Positions 15,012-22,269 of a stretch of 38,105 nt of DNA are shown in pieces. The notes under the pieces are model-generated. The model had not been told where the DNA came from. It saw only the letters and a list, made by a program, of their open reading frames with translations, and made no database searches. How positions within the stretch are numbered: the first letter of the stretch is position 1; each line of letters begins with the position of its first letter. This DNA is from RI-92 sp037384645 (lineage in GTDB: Bacteria; Pseudomonadota; Gammaproteobacteria; UBA6429; Thiohalophilaceae). The translations under genes and the position numbers were made by a program. The stretch spans positions 1-38,105 of the forward strand of contig JARRNT010000012.1 in NCBI GenBank assembly GCA_037384645.1. Reading direction: 5' to 3'.

Positions 15012-15088
15012 GTCCCCGTGGCACAGCTGGATAGCGCGGCTCCCTCCTAAGGAGCAGGTCAGAGGTTCGAATCCTCTCGGGGACGCCA
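15012..15088 (+). tRNA. tRNA-Arg (anticodon CCT)
   Basis: 77 nt including an encoded CCA. Acceptor stem GTCCCCG/CGGGGAC, D arm with AGCTGGATA, anticodon stem GCTCC/GGAGC with loop CTCCTAA giving CCT, T arm AGAGG-TTCGAAT-CCTCT, discriminator G. It reads the rare AGG arginine codon. I see no clear promoter in the 100 bp upstream and no integrase nearby. Confidence 0.95.
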
Positions 15089-15317
15089 TATATTTATCCA
15101 GATGCAGATTCCATTATTCTCGCTATAAGCATTACGAATAAACTTTCAGCCGTCGTTGCATCATGACTTAAACAAGGTTTACTGTCTTTGATTGAACGTT
15201 GTAAATGAGGTTACCGTATTGCCTGTTATATTAGTTGCTATTGCGCTAGTTAAAGGCATTGCATCTTTCACGCTGCTTGCAATCGATAGCTTAAAATAAA
15301 TATTCCGCAGATGCTTA
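15089..15317. other. Gap downstream of tRNA-Arg(CCT)
   Basis: About 230 bp, AT-rich, between the tRNA and the convergent DUF2189 gene. No direct copy of the tRNA 3' end is visible here, so there is no sign of an integrated element at this tRNA. Confidence 0.4.
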
Positions 15318-16103
15318 TTAATGTCTGGGCCATTGCCTGGCATCGATGGTTTCCTGGTAGGCGTGCCAGACGCCATGTCCGATCACGGGCAGCAAGATGA
15401 TAAAGCCAAGCAACGCCGTTGCAAAACCAATGAGCACAGATAGCACAATAATTAGCGCCCAGACAAACATGACTTTTTTGTTGGACAACACCGCATGTGT
15501 ACTGGTCACCACGGCGGTTATCATATCGGTATCGCGATCCATGATCATGGGCAGGGAAAACGCGCTGGCGCAAAAGATGATGGCACAAAACAGGGTACCG
15601 ACAACACTACCGATCCCCAGGTAGAGCAGAAAACCGTTCCAGCTCGCGTCTGTATTCACCGGATAGAAAATATTGAGCATCGATGCCGCCCGCGCCCACA
15701 GCAGGAACACAACCAGCAATATGAACCCATACAAAATTACATTACCGATGTGCCTGCCACCTTCACGCAAACAATAGCCCAACACAGGTACTCGGCCATC
15801 CTGTAACTGACAGCTGATCGAATACAGGCCAATCGCAACAAAAGGCCCGACCAGGATAAATCCGGACATAATACCAAGGATAGTGTACAGGTTGCCTAGC
15901 AGATGGCCGATAAAAATAAGCCCATAGCCCAGCAGGCACAATGCAAAACCGTATGTCAGGCTTTGTCGCGGCGCTTGCTTTAGATCATTCCAGCCCATGC
16001 GTAACCAACGTAAAGGCGCACCGATACTCAAGGTTCGGCATGGCGCGACAAAGGGTAATTCTGTCGGATCGATATTCTGTTTTTCGGGCGCTTGCTGATT
16101 CAT
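15318..16103 (-). CDS. DUF2189 inner-membrane protein
   Basis: 261 residues from ATG 16103 (AAGGTC about 8 nt upstream); the frame is open for 32 further codons that look non-coding. After a short polar N-terminus comes WLRMGWNDLKQAPRQSLTYG, the DUF2189 entry motif, and then about six membrane segments, including LGIMSGFILVGPFVAIGLYS with the typical GPxxAxGLY turn. The C-terminus ends in VIGHGVWHAYQE, also typical. The function is unknown; it is common in proteobacteria, often near respiratory genes. It is encoded alone, convergent to the tRNA and divergent from the second DUF6316 gene. Confidence 0.85.
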   Translation of the reverse strand: MNQQAPEKQNIDPTELPFVAPCRTLSIGAPLRWLRMGWNDLKQAPRQSLTYGFALCLLGYGLIFIGHLLGNLYTILGIMSGFILVGPFVAIGLYSISCQLQDGRVPVLGYCLREGGRHIGNVILYGFILLVVFLLWARAASMLNIFYPVNTDASWNGFLLYLGIGSVVGTLFCAIIFCASAFSLPMIMDRDTDMITAVVTSTHAVLSNKKVMFVWALIIVLSVLIGFATALLGFIILLPVIGHGVWHAYQETIDARQWPRH

Positions 16104-16330
16104 TTGTGTGACCTTTGCAAACAGCATAGTCCATCCCGCACCGGATATACCATTATATATTTCCAGACACATGTCCGTCCCGCGGCAGGCTGTCAGCATA
16201 TTCCCGACTGCTTCTATTGGTTACTATCCTGTCAGATTTTTCCTACAACGATTTAAAGGAATACTGACAGGCATCATGCTGGCGACTGAATTAAACTACC
16301 TAAAAATTACGGTCAATTGAGTGACGACAA

Positions 16331-16549
16331 ATGCGCAAGCAGGATACATTGAATTCGAATCAAACAGATATGACGCAAAGCCGGAGCAACCCGGACCGCT
16401 ACTTTCATATCATGACCAAAGGCTGGTACATCTTTACGCGGGAAGGGATTAAAGGACCATTTTACGACAAATCGCGTGCTGCCTTGTTTTTACAGCAGCA
16501 TATTTACGAGCCGGCTGAAACGCCGGACCCGAGTGAATGGTGGCGGTAA
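16331..16549 (+). CDS. Second DUF6316-type small protein
   Basis: 72 residues. Core NPDRYFHIMTKGWYIFTREG, then IKGPFYDKSRAALFLQQHIY. Aligned with the protein at 13686 the shared pattern is P-[ED]-R-[FY]-F, GW[FY]..TR, GPF, SRA and IYE. The first ATG at 16331 has only a weak GAG before it; ATG 16370 is possible but has no ribosome site. The gene has its own strong terminator right after the stop. Function unknown. Confidence 0.7.
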   Translation: MRKQDTLNSNQTDMTQSRSNPDRYFHIMTKGWYIFTREGIKGPFYDKSRAALFLQQHIYEPAETPDPSEWWR

Positions 16550-16576
16550 CAGTTAACCAGTATGCCACTGGCATTT

Positions 16577-16600
16577 ACGGGGCGTACGCCCCGTTTTTTT
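16577..16600 (+). terminator. Rho-independent terminator after the second DUF6316 gene
   Basis: ACGGGGCGTACGCCCCGT is a perfect self-complementary stem followed by seven T on the plus strand. The T run touches the end of the convergent FHA gene (16599). Confidence 0.9.
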
Positions 16601-17189
16601 AGCTTAATTTCTGCAGCGTATCGCGCCAGTCCGCGTTTGTACTGCTTTCCTGCTTGAGAAGAATCTTGGTGCCATCCAGTCCATCAATCCAGCCATGTAT
16701 ACCGGGCACAGGCTTGTTCTCAAATCCCCACCAGACACCATTCTCGTCCTGAGCAATCCAGTTCAGGGTCTTTTTGTCGATTGATATAGAACTTTGAGTA
16801 TGCGTAATCCTGGAACGTTCTATACGCTCCAGGATTTGTTCCAGTTCCTTGCGGCCCACCTGAAGCGTCGGATCCAGCTCCATCGTCAGCGGCTCGGTTT
16901 CGATATTCTCAAAACTCAAAGCATATTTTCCTATCACGACCACATCCCCGCTTTTCAATTTTCTACGCTGTACTGCAATCCCATTAACAAGCGTACCGTT
17001 GGTGCTATCGCAGTCTTCGATAAAGATACCTTCATCCTGGCTCATAAGGCGGGCATGGTGGCTACTGACAGTCGTATCTTCCAGGCGAATATCGTTATCA
17101 AGTTTGCGTCCGATACTCATTACACCGCGCGTTAGTAATAACTCATCGATCTTTCGCCCGTTATAGCGGATTGTAATTTTGCTGCTCAT
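16599..17189 (-). CDS. FHA-domain protein
   Basis: 196 residues from ATG 17189, chosen over an upstream frame extension because AGGA lies 5 nt before it and the FHA fold starts immediately. Signature residues: VMSIGRKLDNDIRLED, VSSHHARL, then DSTNGTLVNG, the phosphothreonine-binding loops with Arg, Ser, His and Asn. A C-terminal region of about 95 residues follows (GRKELEQILERIERSR, WWGFENKPVPGIHGWIDG) and is not a known domain to me. FHA domains read phosphothreonine peptides; no Ser/Thr kinase is encoded in the window. Confidence 0.88.
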   Translation of the reverse strand: MSSKITIRYNGRKIDELLLTRGVMSIGRKLDNDIRLEDTTVSSHHARLMSQDEGIFIEDCDSTNGTLVNGIAVQRRKLKSGDVVVIGKYALSFENIETEPLTMELDPTLQVGRKELEQILERIERSRITHTQSSISIDKKTLNWIAQDENGVWWGFENKPVPGIHGWIDGLDGTKILLKQESSTNADWRDTLQKLS

Positions 17190-17426
17190 GCTTTCCTGTC
17201 GAATCGAATTTGGAAAATGATATACGTTCCCTGTCGTATCCACCGCAGTTCGTCGACTACATGGGGATATCTTACCGCAATGGAGCAAAGTATAGTTTTC
17301 GACCTGCCATCTCCGCAACGTGACCGATATCTAATCACTTTCAAGCCGAACTGCAGCTGGGCGGGCGATTAGGCAGTCGGAAATGTGTGGACCACGCGGT
17401 ATTGCGGGGCATGACTTAATTTATGA
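17190..17426. other. Gap between the FHA gene and the glycine-zipper gene
   Basis: About 237 bp on the upstream side of the FHA gene and downstream of the stress-type gene. No gene or clear promoter pair seen. Confidence 0.3.
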
Positions 17427-17963
17427 TTACGGCATACTGAACACCGTTTCTGCCCCTGACCAGCCCAGGCGCCGAAACCACATTTCAGGGTCATCCTCGC
17501 CGCAGTGCAATAACATGACGGTTTTGCCGTCCATCACGGCCTGGTGCAGGATATCCAGCTTGTCGTCTGGGATATCGAGGCGACGCAAGGCGATAGTCAG
17601 GTGGGTCAGCGCCGCGCCCGTTGTCATAATGCCGGCACCGACGGCGGCGCCGGCAATGGCCTCCAGTAACGGACCGGCTATTAATACGGGACCAATACCG
17701 GGTAAAACCAGCATGCCAGCAGCACCTGCCAACAAACCACACAGAGAGCCCCACAAGGCCCCGCCGGCGCCCCAGACCTTGAATCGGGATTTTTCGTTGG
17801 TATAGGCAATGCCCAGAAAATCATCCCCCATGCCGCCGGCCTTATACAACACCGACACCTGATCCATGGGAAAATCATGCTTGATCAAATCCTCGACAAC
17901 GGCATAAGCCTTGTCGGTATTGGCAAATACGGCGCCAATGTAATGTTTTGCATGTCCGCTCAT
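17427..17963 (-). CDS. Stress-type protein with glycine-rich membrane hairpin (YflT/DUF1269-like)
   Basis: 178 residues from ATG 17963 (AAAGGCGG just upstream; ATG 17981 is too far upstream for it). The N-terminal part YIGAVFANTDKAYAVVEDL followed by VSVLYKAGG resembles the ferredoxin-like fold of general stress protein 17M/YflT. A Gly/Ala-rich segment follows (GALWGSLCGLLAGAAGML, then GAAVGAGIMTTGAALT), typical of a membrane-inserting glycine zipper. The C-terminal half (ALRRLDIPDDKLDILHQAV, GKTVMLLHCG) repeats the beta-alpha-beta pattern. It is likely a membrane-associated stress protein. The family name is tentative. Confidence 0.6.
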   Translation of the reverse strand: MSGHAKHYIGAVFANTDKAYAVVEDLIKHDFPMDQVSVLYKAGGMGDDFLGIAYTNEKSRFKVWGAGGALWGSLCGLLAGAAGMLVLPGIGPVLIAGPLLEAIAGAAVGAGIMTTGAALTHLTIALRRLDIPDDKLDILHQAVMDGKTVMLLHCGEDDPEMWFRRLGWSGAETVFSMP

Positions 17964-18238
17964 AATCCGCCTTTCTCGCATTCAGTCATCCACTTCCGCT
18001 GACAGTGTAACGGGGCAGGAATGCTCACAGCCCTGATCCTCATCAATTCAATAAGATTGAAACCGACACCCTGGCCGCATAAAATCAGGGCGTTGTTACC
18101 GACACCACGGTCCGGAGGCACATGCAGACAGCCCCGCCGGTCGAGGGAGGTAACCGCGTAATATACTACGGATACAGATCTTTCTAAGATAACCTCCGGC
18201 AGCAATCATTATTTACTAGTCTTACAGGAGTGCAACCC

Positions 18239-18760
18239 ATGTCCAAAGTCCCCTCGGATCGCGATCCAATTGAAGCGCTGGGCGAAGCCTACGAAACCCT
18301 GCTGGAGAAGAGCCTGGAAGAAGCGCGTACGGCAAAGGCCAAAACCGGGCCGGCCCTGCATAAGTTTATCGATGAGATTGCCGAGAAATCCTCTGATATA
18401 AACGAACTTGCCGGCGAAAAGACCATCAAGATCGGCCAATACCTGAAACGGGATCTCATCGCTGCCGCCAGCTACCTGGATAAAACCGGCAATGCACTGA
18501 AAGACTGGTTAGGCTTTGACTTGGCCTTACTGGAAGATCGCCTGCGTGATGACTTCAGCAAGGCGGCAGATCAGACAACCATTGAATTGCTGAAACTCAA
18601 ACAGCAAGCCGCGGCCGCCCCCTATCATACCGGTGAAATCAGCGGACCCGGCACGTTAATATGTGATAGTTGTGGTGAGGTCCTGCATTTTCACAAGGCC
18701 GGCCATATTCCCCCCTGCCCTAAATGTCAGGCCACGACATTCCATCGTCAAAGCGAATAG
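18239..18760 (+). CDS. Zinc-ribbon protein of the DUF1451/YbeL type
   Basis: 173 residues from ATG 18239 (AGGAG about 8 nt upstream). The long amphipathic N-terminal part (EALGEAYETLLEKSLEEART, then DRLRDDFSKAADQTTIELL) precedes a C-terminal zinc ribbon with CDSCG and CPKC. This order and length match E. coli YbeL. The gap of 275 bp to the divergent stress-type gene holds no other gene. Function unknown; the ribbon binds one zinc ion. It is convergent with the MtfA-like gene, 8 bp apart. Confidence 0.82.
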   Translation: MSKVPSDRDPIEALGEAYETLLEKSLEEARTAKAKTGPALHKFIDEIAEKSSDINELAGEKTIKIGQYLKRDLIAAASYLDKTGNALKDWLGFDLALLEDRLRDDFSKAADQTTIELLKLKQQAAAAPYHTGEISGPGTLICDSCGEVLHFHKAGHIPPCPKCQATTFHRQSE

Positions 18761-18768
18761 GGTGAGCG

Positions 18769-19557
18769 CTAATATTGCTGGTTCAGGGGATCCTGCTGAT
18801 AAAACCGTTGTAATTGCGCATACAGTTCCGCATCAAAGCGCACCAGGTGCTCAGGACAGGTAAAGAAGGTTTCACTGACCACCGCAAAAAACTCTGCTGG
18901 ATTGGTCACCGCATAGGGGTCGATTTGGCTGTGGCCATGATGCTCAAGCGTGTATTGCAGCCGGGCATAAGCCTGGGAAAAGACCTGGGTCCAGGTCTCC
19001 CGCTGCATGTGCTGATGCAAGGGCGGCATCCCGTTGGCACTGCCATTGAGCATATCCAGCTTATGCGCAAACTCGTGCAGGACGACATTGGAACAGGCAC
19101 CATGCGGGTGAGCACCCGGTCGGGCATCGGCCCAGGACAAAACTACCGGTCCGCGGTCCCAGGCCTCGCCGCCCAGCACCTGGCTATCTGTACTCACCAG
19201 CCCGGCACCGTCCATGACTTCGCGCCGCACCACGAAAGGGTCCGGATACAGAATGATTTCATGCCAGCCATCGAAATAACTCAGATCCAGTTCCAGGATC
19301 AGCAGGCAGGCCTGTGCCGCGATCTGATGACGCATCTGGTCAGTGACAACGAGTCCCCCCGCCCCACTGATGGCCTTCAGTTGTAAAAACAGACTCGCCA
19401 GTTCGCGCAGGCGATGGCGTTTACTCTGCGTTAAGTGTTGAAAAATGACCAGTTGCGCAACGACATCGCGCCACTGCTTTTCTGGTATGCGTCCCTTACG
19501 CAGGCGAGCGGCTTCCCGCCATCGCCTGAACCAGGTCACGGGATTTGTCTTTGCCAT
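18769..19557 (-). CDS. Zinc metallopeptidase of the M90/MtfA family
   Basis: 262 residues from ATG 19557. The zincin motif HEFAHKLD is at 161-168 (two His, catalytic Glu, and the LDM continuation typical of MtfA) and the third ligand is in NPAEFFAVVSETFF at about 219-232. E. coli MtfA controls glucose transport by binding the repressor Mlc and is an aminopeptidase; the role here may differ. The start has no Shine-Dalgarno sequence and lies 13 bp after the rhomboid gene stop, so translation is probably coupled to it. The two peptidases form an operon. Confidence 0.88.
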   Translation of the reverse strand: MAKTNPVTWFRRWREAARLRKGRIPEKQWRDVVAQLVIFQHLTQSKRHRLRELASLFLQLKAISGAGGLVVTDQMRHQIAAQACLLILELDLSYFDGWHEIILYPDPFVVRREVMDGAGLVSTDSQVLGGEAWDRGPVVLSWADARPGAHPHGACSNVVLHEFAHKLDMLNGSANGMPPLHQHMQRETWTQVFSQAYARLQYTLEHHGHSQIDPYAVTNPAEFFAVVSETFFTCPEHLVRFDAELYAQLQRFYQQDPLNQQY

Positions 19558-19570
19558 GAAGGATGACGCG

Positions 19571-20215
19571 TTAGCGATAACGGGGCGGATGACTGCGCCA
19601 GTAGCGCAACAGGATATAGCCGAATAACATGCCACCCAGATGGGCGAAATGCGCCACGCCCTCCATGGTTCCGGTCACCCCGAAATATAATTCAATACCG
19701 CCGTAGATCAACACAAACCATTTGGCACGCAGGATGATGGGCGGAAAGATCAGCATCAGGCGTTCATTCGGGAAGGTCAGGCCAAAGGCCAGTAGCAGGC
19801 CAAAAACCCCGCCGGAAGCACCAATGGTTGGATAGATACCGCCTGACTCAGCACTGTGGGTGGACACGAACAGCTGTACCAGACCTGCGCCGATGACACA
19901 GACAAAATAATAAACGGCAAAGGTTTTCGGACCCCATACCTGTTCCATGCGCGTGCCGAACAACCACAGGGCATACATATTCAGGGCAATGTGCAGAATC
20001 CCGCCGTGCAAAAAAGAATAGGTTACCAGTTGCCAGATCTGGAAATGGGGTGAGGCCTCGCCAAAAAGGGTCTGGCCACCGGTCTGCAAGGGCCAGAGCG
20101 CAAACCAGTAGATAATCGTGTTGCCGAGATTTGTATTTTCCAGCAAAAACAGGACACCATTGGCGATCAGCAATATCATCACGACCGACATGGAAACAGA
20201 AGAACGTCTATACAT
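19571..20215 (-). CDS. Rhomboid-family intramembrane serine protease
   Basis: 214 residues, six or seven membrane segments. The catalytic serine is in GASGG at 132-136 (Ser134) and the catalytic His in AHLGG at 191-195 (His192). The early motif HGGILHIALNMYALWLFG (70-87) has the usual HxxxN oxyanion residues, and the L1-loop tract is present. It cleaves membrane-protein substrates inside the bilayer; the substrate is unknown. Followed at 13 bp by the MtfA-type peptidase gene. Confidence 0.92.
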   Translation of the reverse strand: MYRRSSVSMSVVMILLIANGVLFLLENTNLGNTIIYWFALWPLQTGGQTLFGEASPHFQIWQLVTYSFLHGGILHIALNMYALWLFGTRMEQVWGPKTFAVYYFVCVIGAGLVQLFVSTHSAESGGIYPTIGASGGVFGLLLAFGLTFPNERLMLIFPPIILRAKWFVLIYGGIELYFGVTGTMEGVAHFAHLGGMLFGYILLRYWRSHPPRYR

Positions 20216-20546
20216 GTCTCACCACTTTACAAAATCCTATAGTTTGCCCGGTTCATCAGATCCTTGATATAGCTGACCCAACTAATATTCAGGGGCGTGC
20301 CATACCATATCGTATTAAAACCATCCGGTGTTAACCACTAAACCAGTCATCGTATCCTCCACCTGCTGACAATTGCTCAATTCAAGCAAAGCCAGCTATC
20401 CGCCATGTAGCCGGTTTAGCGAAATCTTGCTATCGTGATAATTATCCCACCATAACCCGGTCTATAGTAGGCATAGCGGGTTGAAATACAGTTCAGTTTG
20501 CCCAACACGTGACTGGCTGGCTGGATACCCTGGAGACGAGATCGCC
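20216..20546. other. Divergent intergenic region
   Basis: About 330 bp between rhomboid (leftward) and DUF1003 (rightward). TATAGG on the minus strand about 25 bp upstream of the rhomboid start is a weak -10 candidate. No gene is seen. Confidence 0.35.
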
Positions 20547-21245
20547 ATGAACAGCAGCGCGACAAAAACCTGTGCTATTTGCGGCAAGACTTTTACTGCA
20601 CACCATATTGTATCGGGTGAGCTGGTACGCAAGGAAATTGCTGATGAAATTCTGAAAACGCATCCCGACTGGTCTGCCGAGAAATATATTTGTCGCCCTG
20701 ATCTGGCAGAGTTTCGTGACAAATACGTCCACAACCTGCTTGAATCAGAAAAAGGCGAGCTATCCTCTCTGGAACAGGATGTCATACGCAGTATGCGCCA
20801 GCACGAACTGCTCTCCACCGATGTTGAAACCCAGTTCGAACAAAAATGGTCCTTCGGTGAACGCCTTGCGGATAAAATCGCCAAGTTCGGCGGCAGCTGG
20901 ACATTTTTGATCTGCTTTGGCTTGTTCCTGTTTGTCTGGATCGGCATCAACTCTTTTGTCCTGATAACACACCCGCCGGATCCCTACCCCTATATCCTGC
21001 TCAATCTGATACTGTCCTGTCTTGCCGCCATTCAGGCGCCCATCATCATGATGAGTCAAAACCGTCAGGAGGCCAAAGACCGGGTACGTTCGCAACACGA
21101 TTACCAGGTCAATCTCAAGGCCGAACTCGAGATCCGCCACCTGCACGAGAAGATGGATCACTTGCTCTCCCATCAATGGGATCGTCTGGTGCAAATTCAG
21201 GAACTGCAACTCGAACTGCTGTCGGACCTGGGCAACAAGCGCTGA
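20547..21245 (+). CDS. DUF1003 membrane protein with N-terminal zinc-binding motif
   Basis: 232 residues from ATG 20547; the frame extends 22 codons upstream without typical content. The N-terminus carries CAICG and later YICRPDL, a probable treble-clef or zinc-binding set. The DUF1003 core has FGERLADKIAKFGGSW, two membrane segments and PYPYILLNLILSCLAAIQAP, then IIMMSQNRQEAKDR. The C-terminal part is a coiled coil (LKAELEIRHLHEKMDHLL onward). Topology: soluble zinc head, two-pass membrane anchor, cytoplasmic coiled coil. The function is unknown. Confidence 0.88.
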   Translation: MNSSATKTCAICGKTFTAHHIVSGELVRKEIADEILKTHPDWSAEKYICRPDLAEFRDKYVHNLLESEKGELSSLEQDVIRSMRQHELLSTDVETQFEQKWSFGERLADKIAKFGGSWTFLICFGLFLFVWIGINSFVLITHPPDPYPYILLNLILSCLAAIQAPIIMMSQNRQEAKDRVRSQHDYQVNLKAELEIRHLHEKMDHLLSHQWDRLVQIQELQLELLSDLGNKR

Positions 21246-21308
21246 AATAGACTGGCTCACAATCTGACAGGGTCAGGGAAGGTGCATATCACCGTCCTGA
21301 TTTATCTC

Positions 21309-21325
21309 GTCGGGCGTTCGAATCG
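21309..21325 (+). repeat. Inverted copy of the tRNA-Arg(ACG) T arm
   Basis: GTCGGGCGTTCGAATCG is a perfect 17-nt inverted copy of 21389-21405 inside the neighbouring tRNA-Arg gene. The copy lies 49 bp beyond the tRNA 3' end, with the terminator between them. The same arrangement occurs at tRNA-Ser (21699-21713). Confidence 0.8.
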
Positions 21326-21343
21326 TCCCTGATTGATACCCAT

Positions 21344-21369
21344 AAAAAAACCTCCTTGCGGAGGTTTTT
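21344..21369. terminator. Bidirectional rho-independent terminator
   Basis: A7-CCTCC-TTGC-GGAGG-T5. It has a T tract on both strands, so it can end both the DUF1003 transcript (rightward) and the tRNA-Arg transcript (leftward). Confidence 0.92.
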
Positions 21370-21374
21370 GTATT

Positions 21375-21451
21375 TGGCGCGCCTGGAGCGATTCGAACGC
21401 CCGACCGCCTGGTTCGTAGCCAGGTACTCTATCCAGCTGAGCTACAGGCGC
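21375..21451 (-). tRNA. tRNA-Arg (anticodon ACG)
   Basis: 77 nt with encoded CCA. Acceptor GCGCCTG/CAGGCGC, D arm AGCTGGATA, anticodon stem CCTGG/CCAGG with loop CTACGAA giving ACG (read as ICG for CGU, CGC and CGA), T arm GGGCG-TTCGAAT-CGCTC, discriminator G. It follows tRNA-Ser(GCT) and csrA, the order common in gammaproteobacteria. Confidence 0.96.
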
Positions 21452-21465
21452 TTTGGGAGGGCGGA

Positions 21466-21494
21466 ATTATACAGATATCGGTGAAAATACCCAA
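21466..21494 (-). promoter_or_regulatory. tRNA-Arg(ACG) promoter
   Basis: On the minus strand TTGGGT (21494-21489), 17-bp spacer, then a perfect TATAAT (21471-21466). A GC-rich discriminator (TCCGCCCTCCC) follows, the kind that makes stable-RNA promoters sensitive to the stringent response. So the tRNA-Arg has its own promoter and is not just the tail of the tRNA-Ser transcript. Confidence 0.75.
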
Positions 21495-21509
21495 GAACGG
21501 ATGAAGAAA

Positions 21510-21550
21510 AAAAGGGGCCACAAGGGCCCCTTTTCTATTTGTGGCGGAGA
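21510..21550. repeat. 41-bp direct repeat, copy 1 (terminator plus tRNA-Ser tail)
   Basis: Identical to 21735-21775. It holds the GGGGCC-ACAA-GGGCCCC hairpin with T tract and the last bases of tRNA-Ser (CCA plus the acceptor end), here without a tRNA attached. Copies are 225 bp apart. Confidence 0.9.
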
Positions 21551-21573
21551 CGAGCACAGGGAGGTGCGAGGTA

Positions 21574-21687
21574 GACCGCGTCGGGAACACGCGGTCGAGA
21601 GAGGGATTACTCGGGCTACGCCCTCGCCCTTCGGGCCAGCGCCACTTCGTGGCGCTGTTCCGGCTCGCTTCGCTCGCCGGTCGAACC
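21574..21687. repeat. Hairpin-rich element splitting a copy of the tRNA-Ser T arm
   Basis: A stem GACCGCGT/ACGCGGTC at 21574-21596 is followed by GAGAGAGGGATT (597-608), then a 73-bp insert (21609-21681), then CGAACC (682-687). In intact tRNA-Ser GGGATT and CGAACC are adjacent. The insert is a row of short hairpins with three-base loops: GGGC-TAC-GCCC, GCCC-TTC-GGGC, CAGCGCCAC-TTC-GTGGCGCTG (9-bp stem) and CCGGC...GCCGG. No reading frame. I believe similar GC-rich hairpin strings follow tRNA genes in other gammaproteobacteria but cannot name the family. Confidence 0.7.
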
Positions 21688-21698
21688 GACTAATTGAT

Positions 21699-21713
21699 AT
21701 CGAGGGTTCGAAT
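21699..21713 (+). repeat. Inverted copy of the tRNA-Ser(GCT) T arm
   Basis: ATCGAGGGTTCGAAT, 15 nt, is the exact inverted copy of 21783-21797 in tRNA-Ser. It lies 53 bp beyond the tRNA 3' end with the terminator between, the same layout as at tRNA-Arg. Confidence 0.75.
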
Positions 21714-21734
21714 TCTACTGAACCTGACAAATAG

Positions 21735-21775
21735 AAAAGGGGCCACAAGGGCCCCTTTTCTATTTGTGGCGGAGA
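21735..21775 (-). terminator. tRNA-Ser terminator and 41-bp direct repeat, copy 2
   Basis: On the minus strand the tRNA 3' end is followed by AAATAG, then AAAAGGGGCCC-TTGT-GGGCCCC-like stem and TTTTC: a rho-independent terminator. The 41 bp are identical to copy 1 at 21510-21550. Confidence 0.85.
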
Positions 21776-21860
21776 GAGAGGGATTCGAACCCTCGATGGA
21801 GCTTTTGACCCCATACTCCCTTAGCAGGGGAGCGCCTTCAGCCAGCTCGGCCATCTCTCC
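21767..21860 (-). tRNA. tRNA-Ser (anticodon GCT)
   Basis: 94 nt with encoded CCA. Acceptor GGAGAGA/TCTCTCC, anticodon stem CTCCC/GGGAG with loop CTGCTAA giving GCT, a long class II variable arm (TATGGGGTCAAAAGCTCCAT), T arm GAGGG-TTCGAAT-CCCTC, discriminator G. It reads AGU and AGC. Confidence 0.96.
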
Positions 21861-21881
21861 GAACAGGATATAAATACACAC

Positions 21882-21903
21882 AAAACCCCGTACTGGCGGG
21901 GTT
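21882..21903 (-). terminator. csrA terminator
   Basis: On the minus strand AACCCCG-CCAGTA-CGGGGTT followed by TTTTG, 65 bp beyond the csrA stop and just upstream of tRNA-Ser. Confidence 0.8.
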
Positions 21904-21967
21904 GGAGCTGGGAAGGATACAGAGGTAGGAAGTTCAGGTAAAGAGAAAGTGCCGGTATTTTTCCGCC

Positions 21968-22150
21968 TTATCCCTGGGCTTCTTTTTGTTCGTTTTTAAT
22001 CCGTTCGTAGATTTCCTCACGATGCACGGAAACATCTTTCGGGGCATTTACACCAATACGGACCTGGTTACCTTTCACGCCCAGGACAGTCACCGTTACT
22101 TCGTCCCCGATCATGAGCGTCTCACCTACCCGTCGCGTCAAAATCAGCAT
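21968..22150 (-). CDS. csrA: Carbon storage regulator CsrA
   Basis: 60 residues from ATG 22150 (GGAG about 11 nt upstream); the six codons before it are not part of the family. MLILTRRVGETLMIGDEVTV, GVKGNQVRIGVNAPKDVSVH and REEI give the full CsrA fold, with RNA-binding residues in strand 1 (L4, T5, R6) and Arg44. The dimer binds GGA in RNA hairpins and represses or stabilises mRNAs for carbon storage, motility and biofilm. Position after lysC and before tRNA-Ser is the standard gammaproteobacterial one. Confidence 0.97.
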   Translation of the reverse strand: MLILTRRVGETLMIGDEVTVTVLGVKGNQVRIGVNAPKDVSVHREEIYERIKNEQKEAQG

Positions 22151-22269
22151 ATTTCTTCTCTCCTGCAAATGTTAGTCCTGAACATTACGTGCGATCCATG
22201 CATTGCGTGGCACGCTCTGGTTCGGGTATCGACCGTGCGCTGTCAAAACTTTAACCCGTTTTCGCCGGT

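Noticed and set aside
15012..15088. tRNA-Arg(CCT) as an integration site of a mobile element
   Set aside because: No integrase and no direct duplication of the tRNA 3' end were found downstream.
21510..21775. CRISPR-like repeat pair
   Set aside because: Only two copies 225 bp apart, each made of a terminator and tRNA tail; no spacers and no cas genes.
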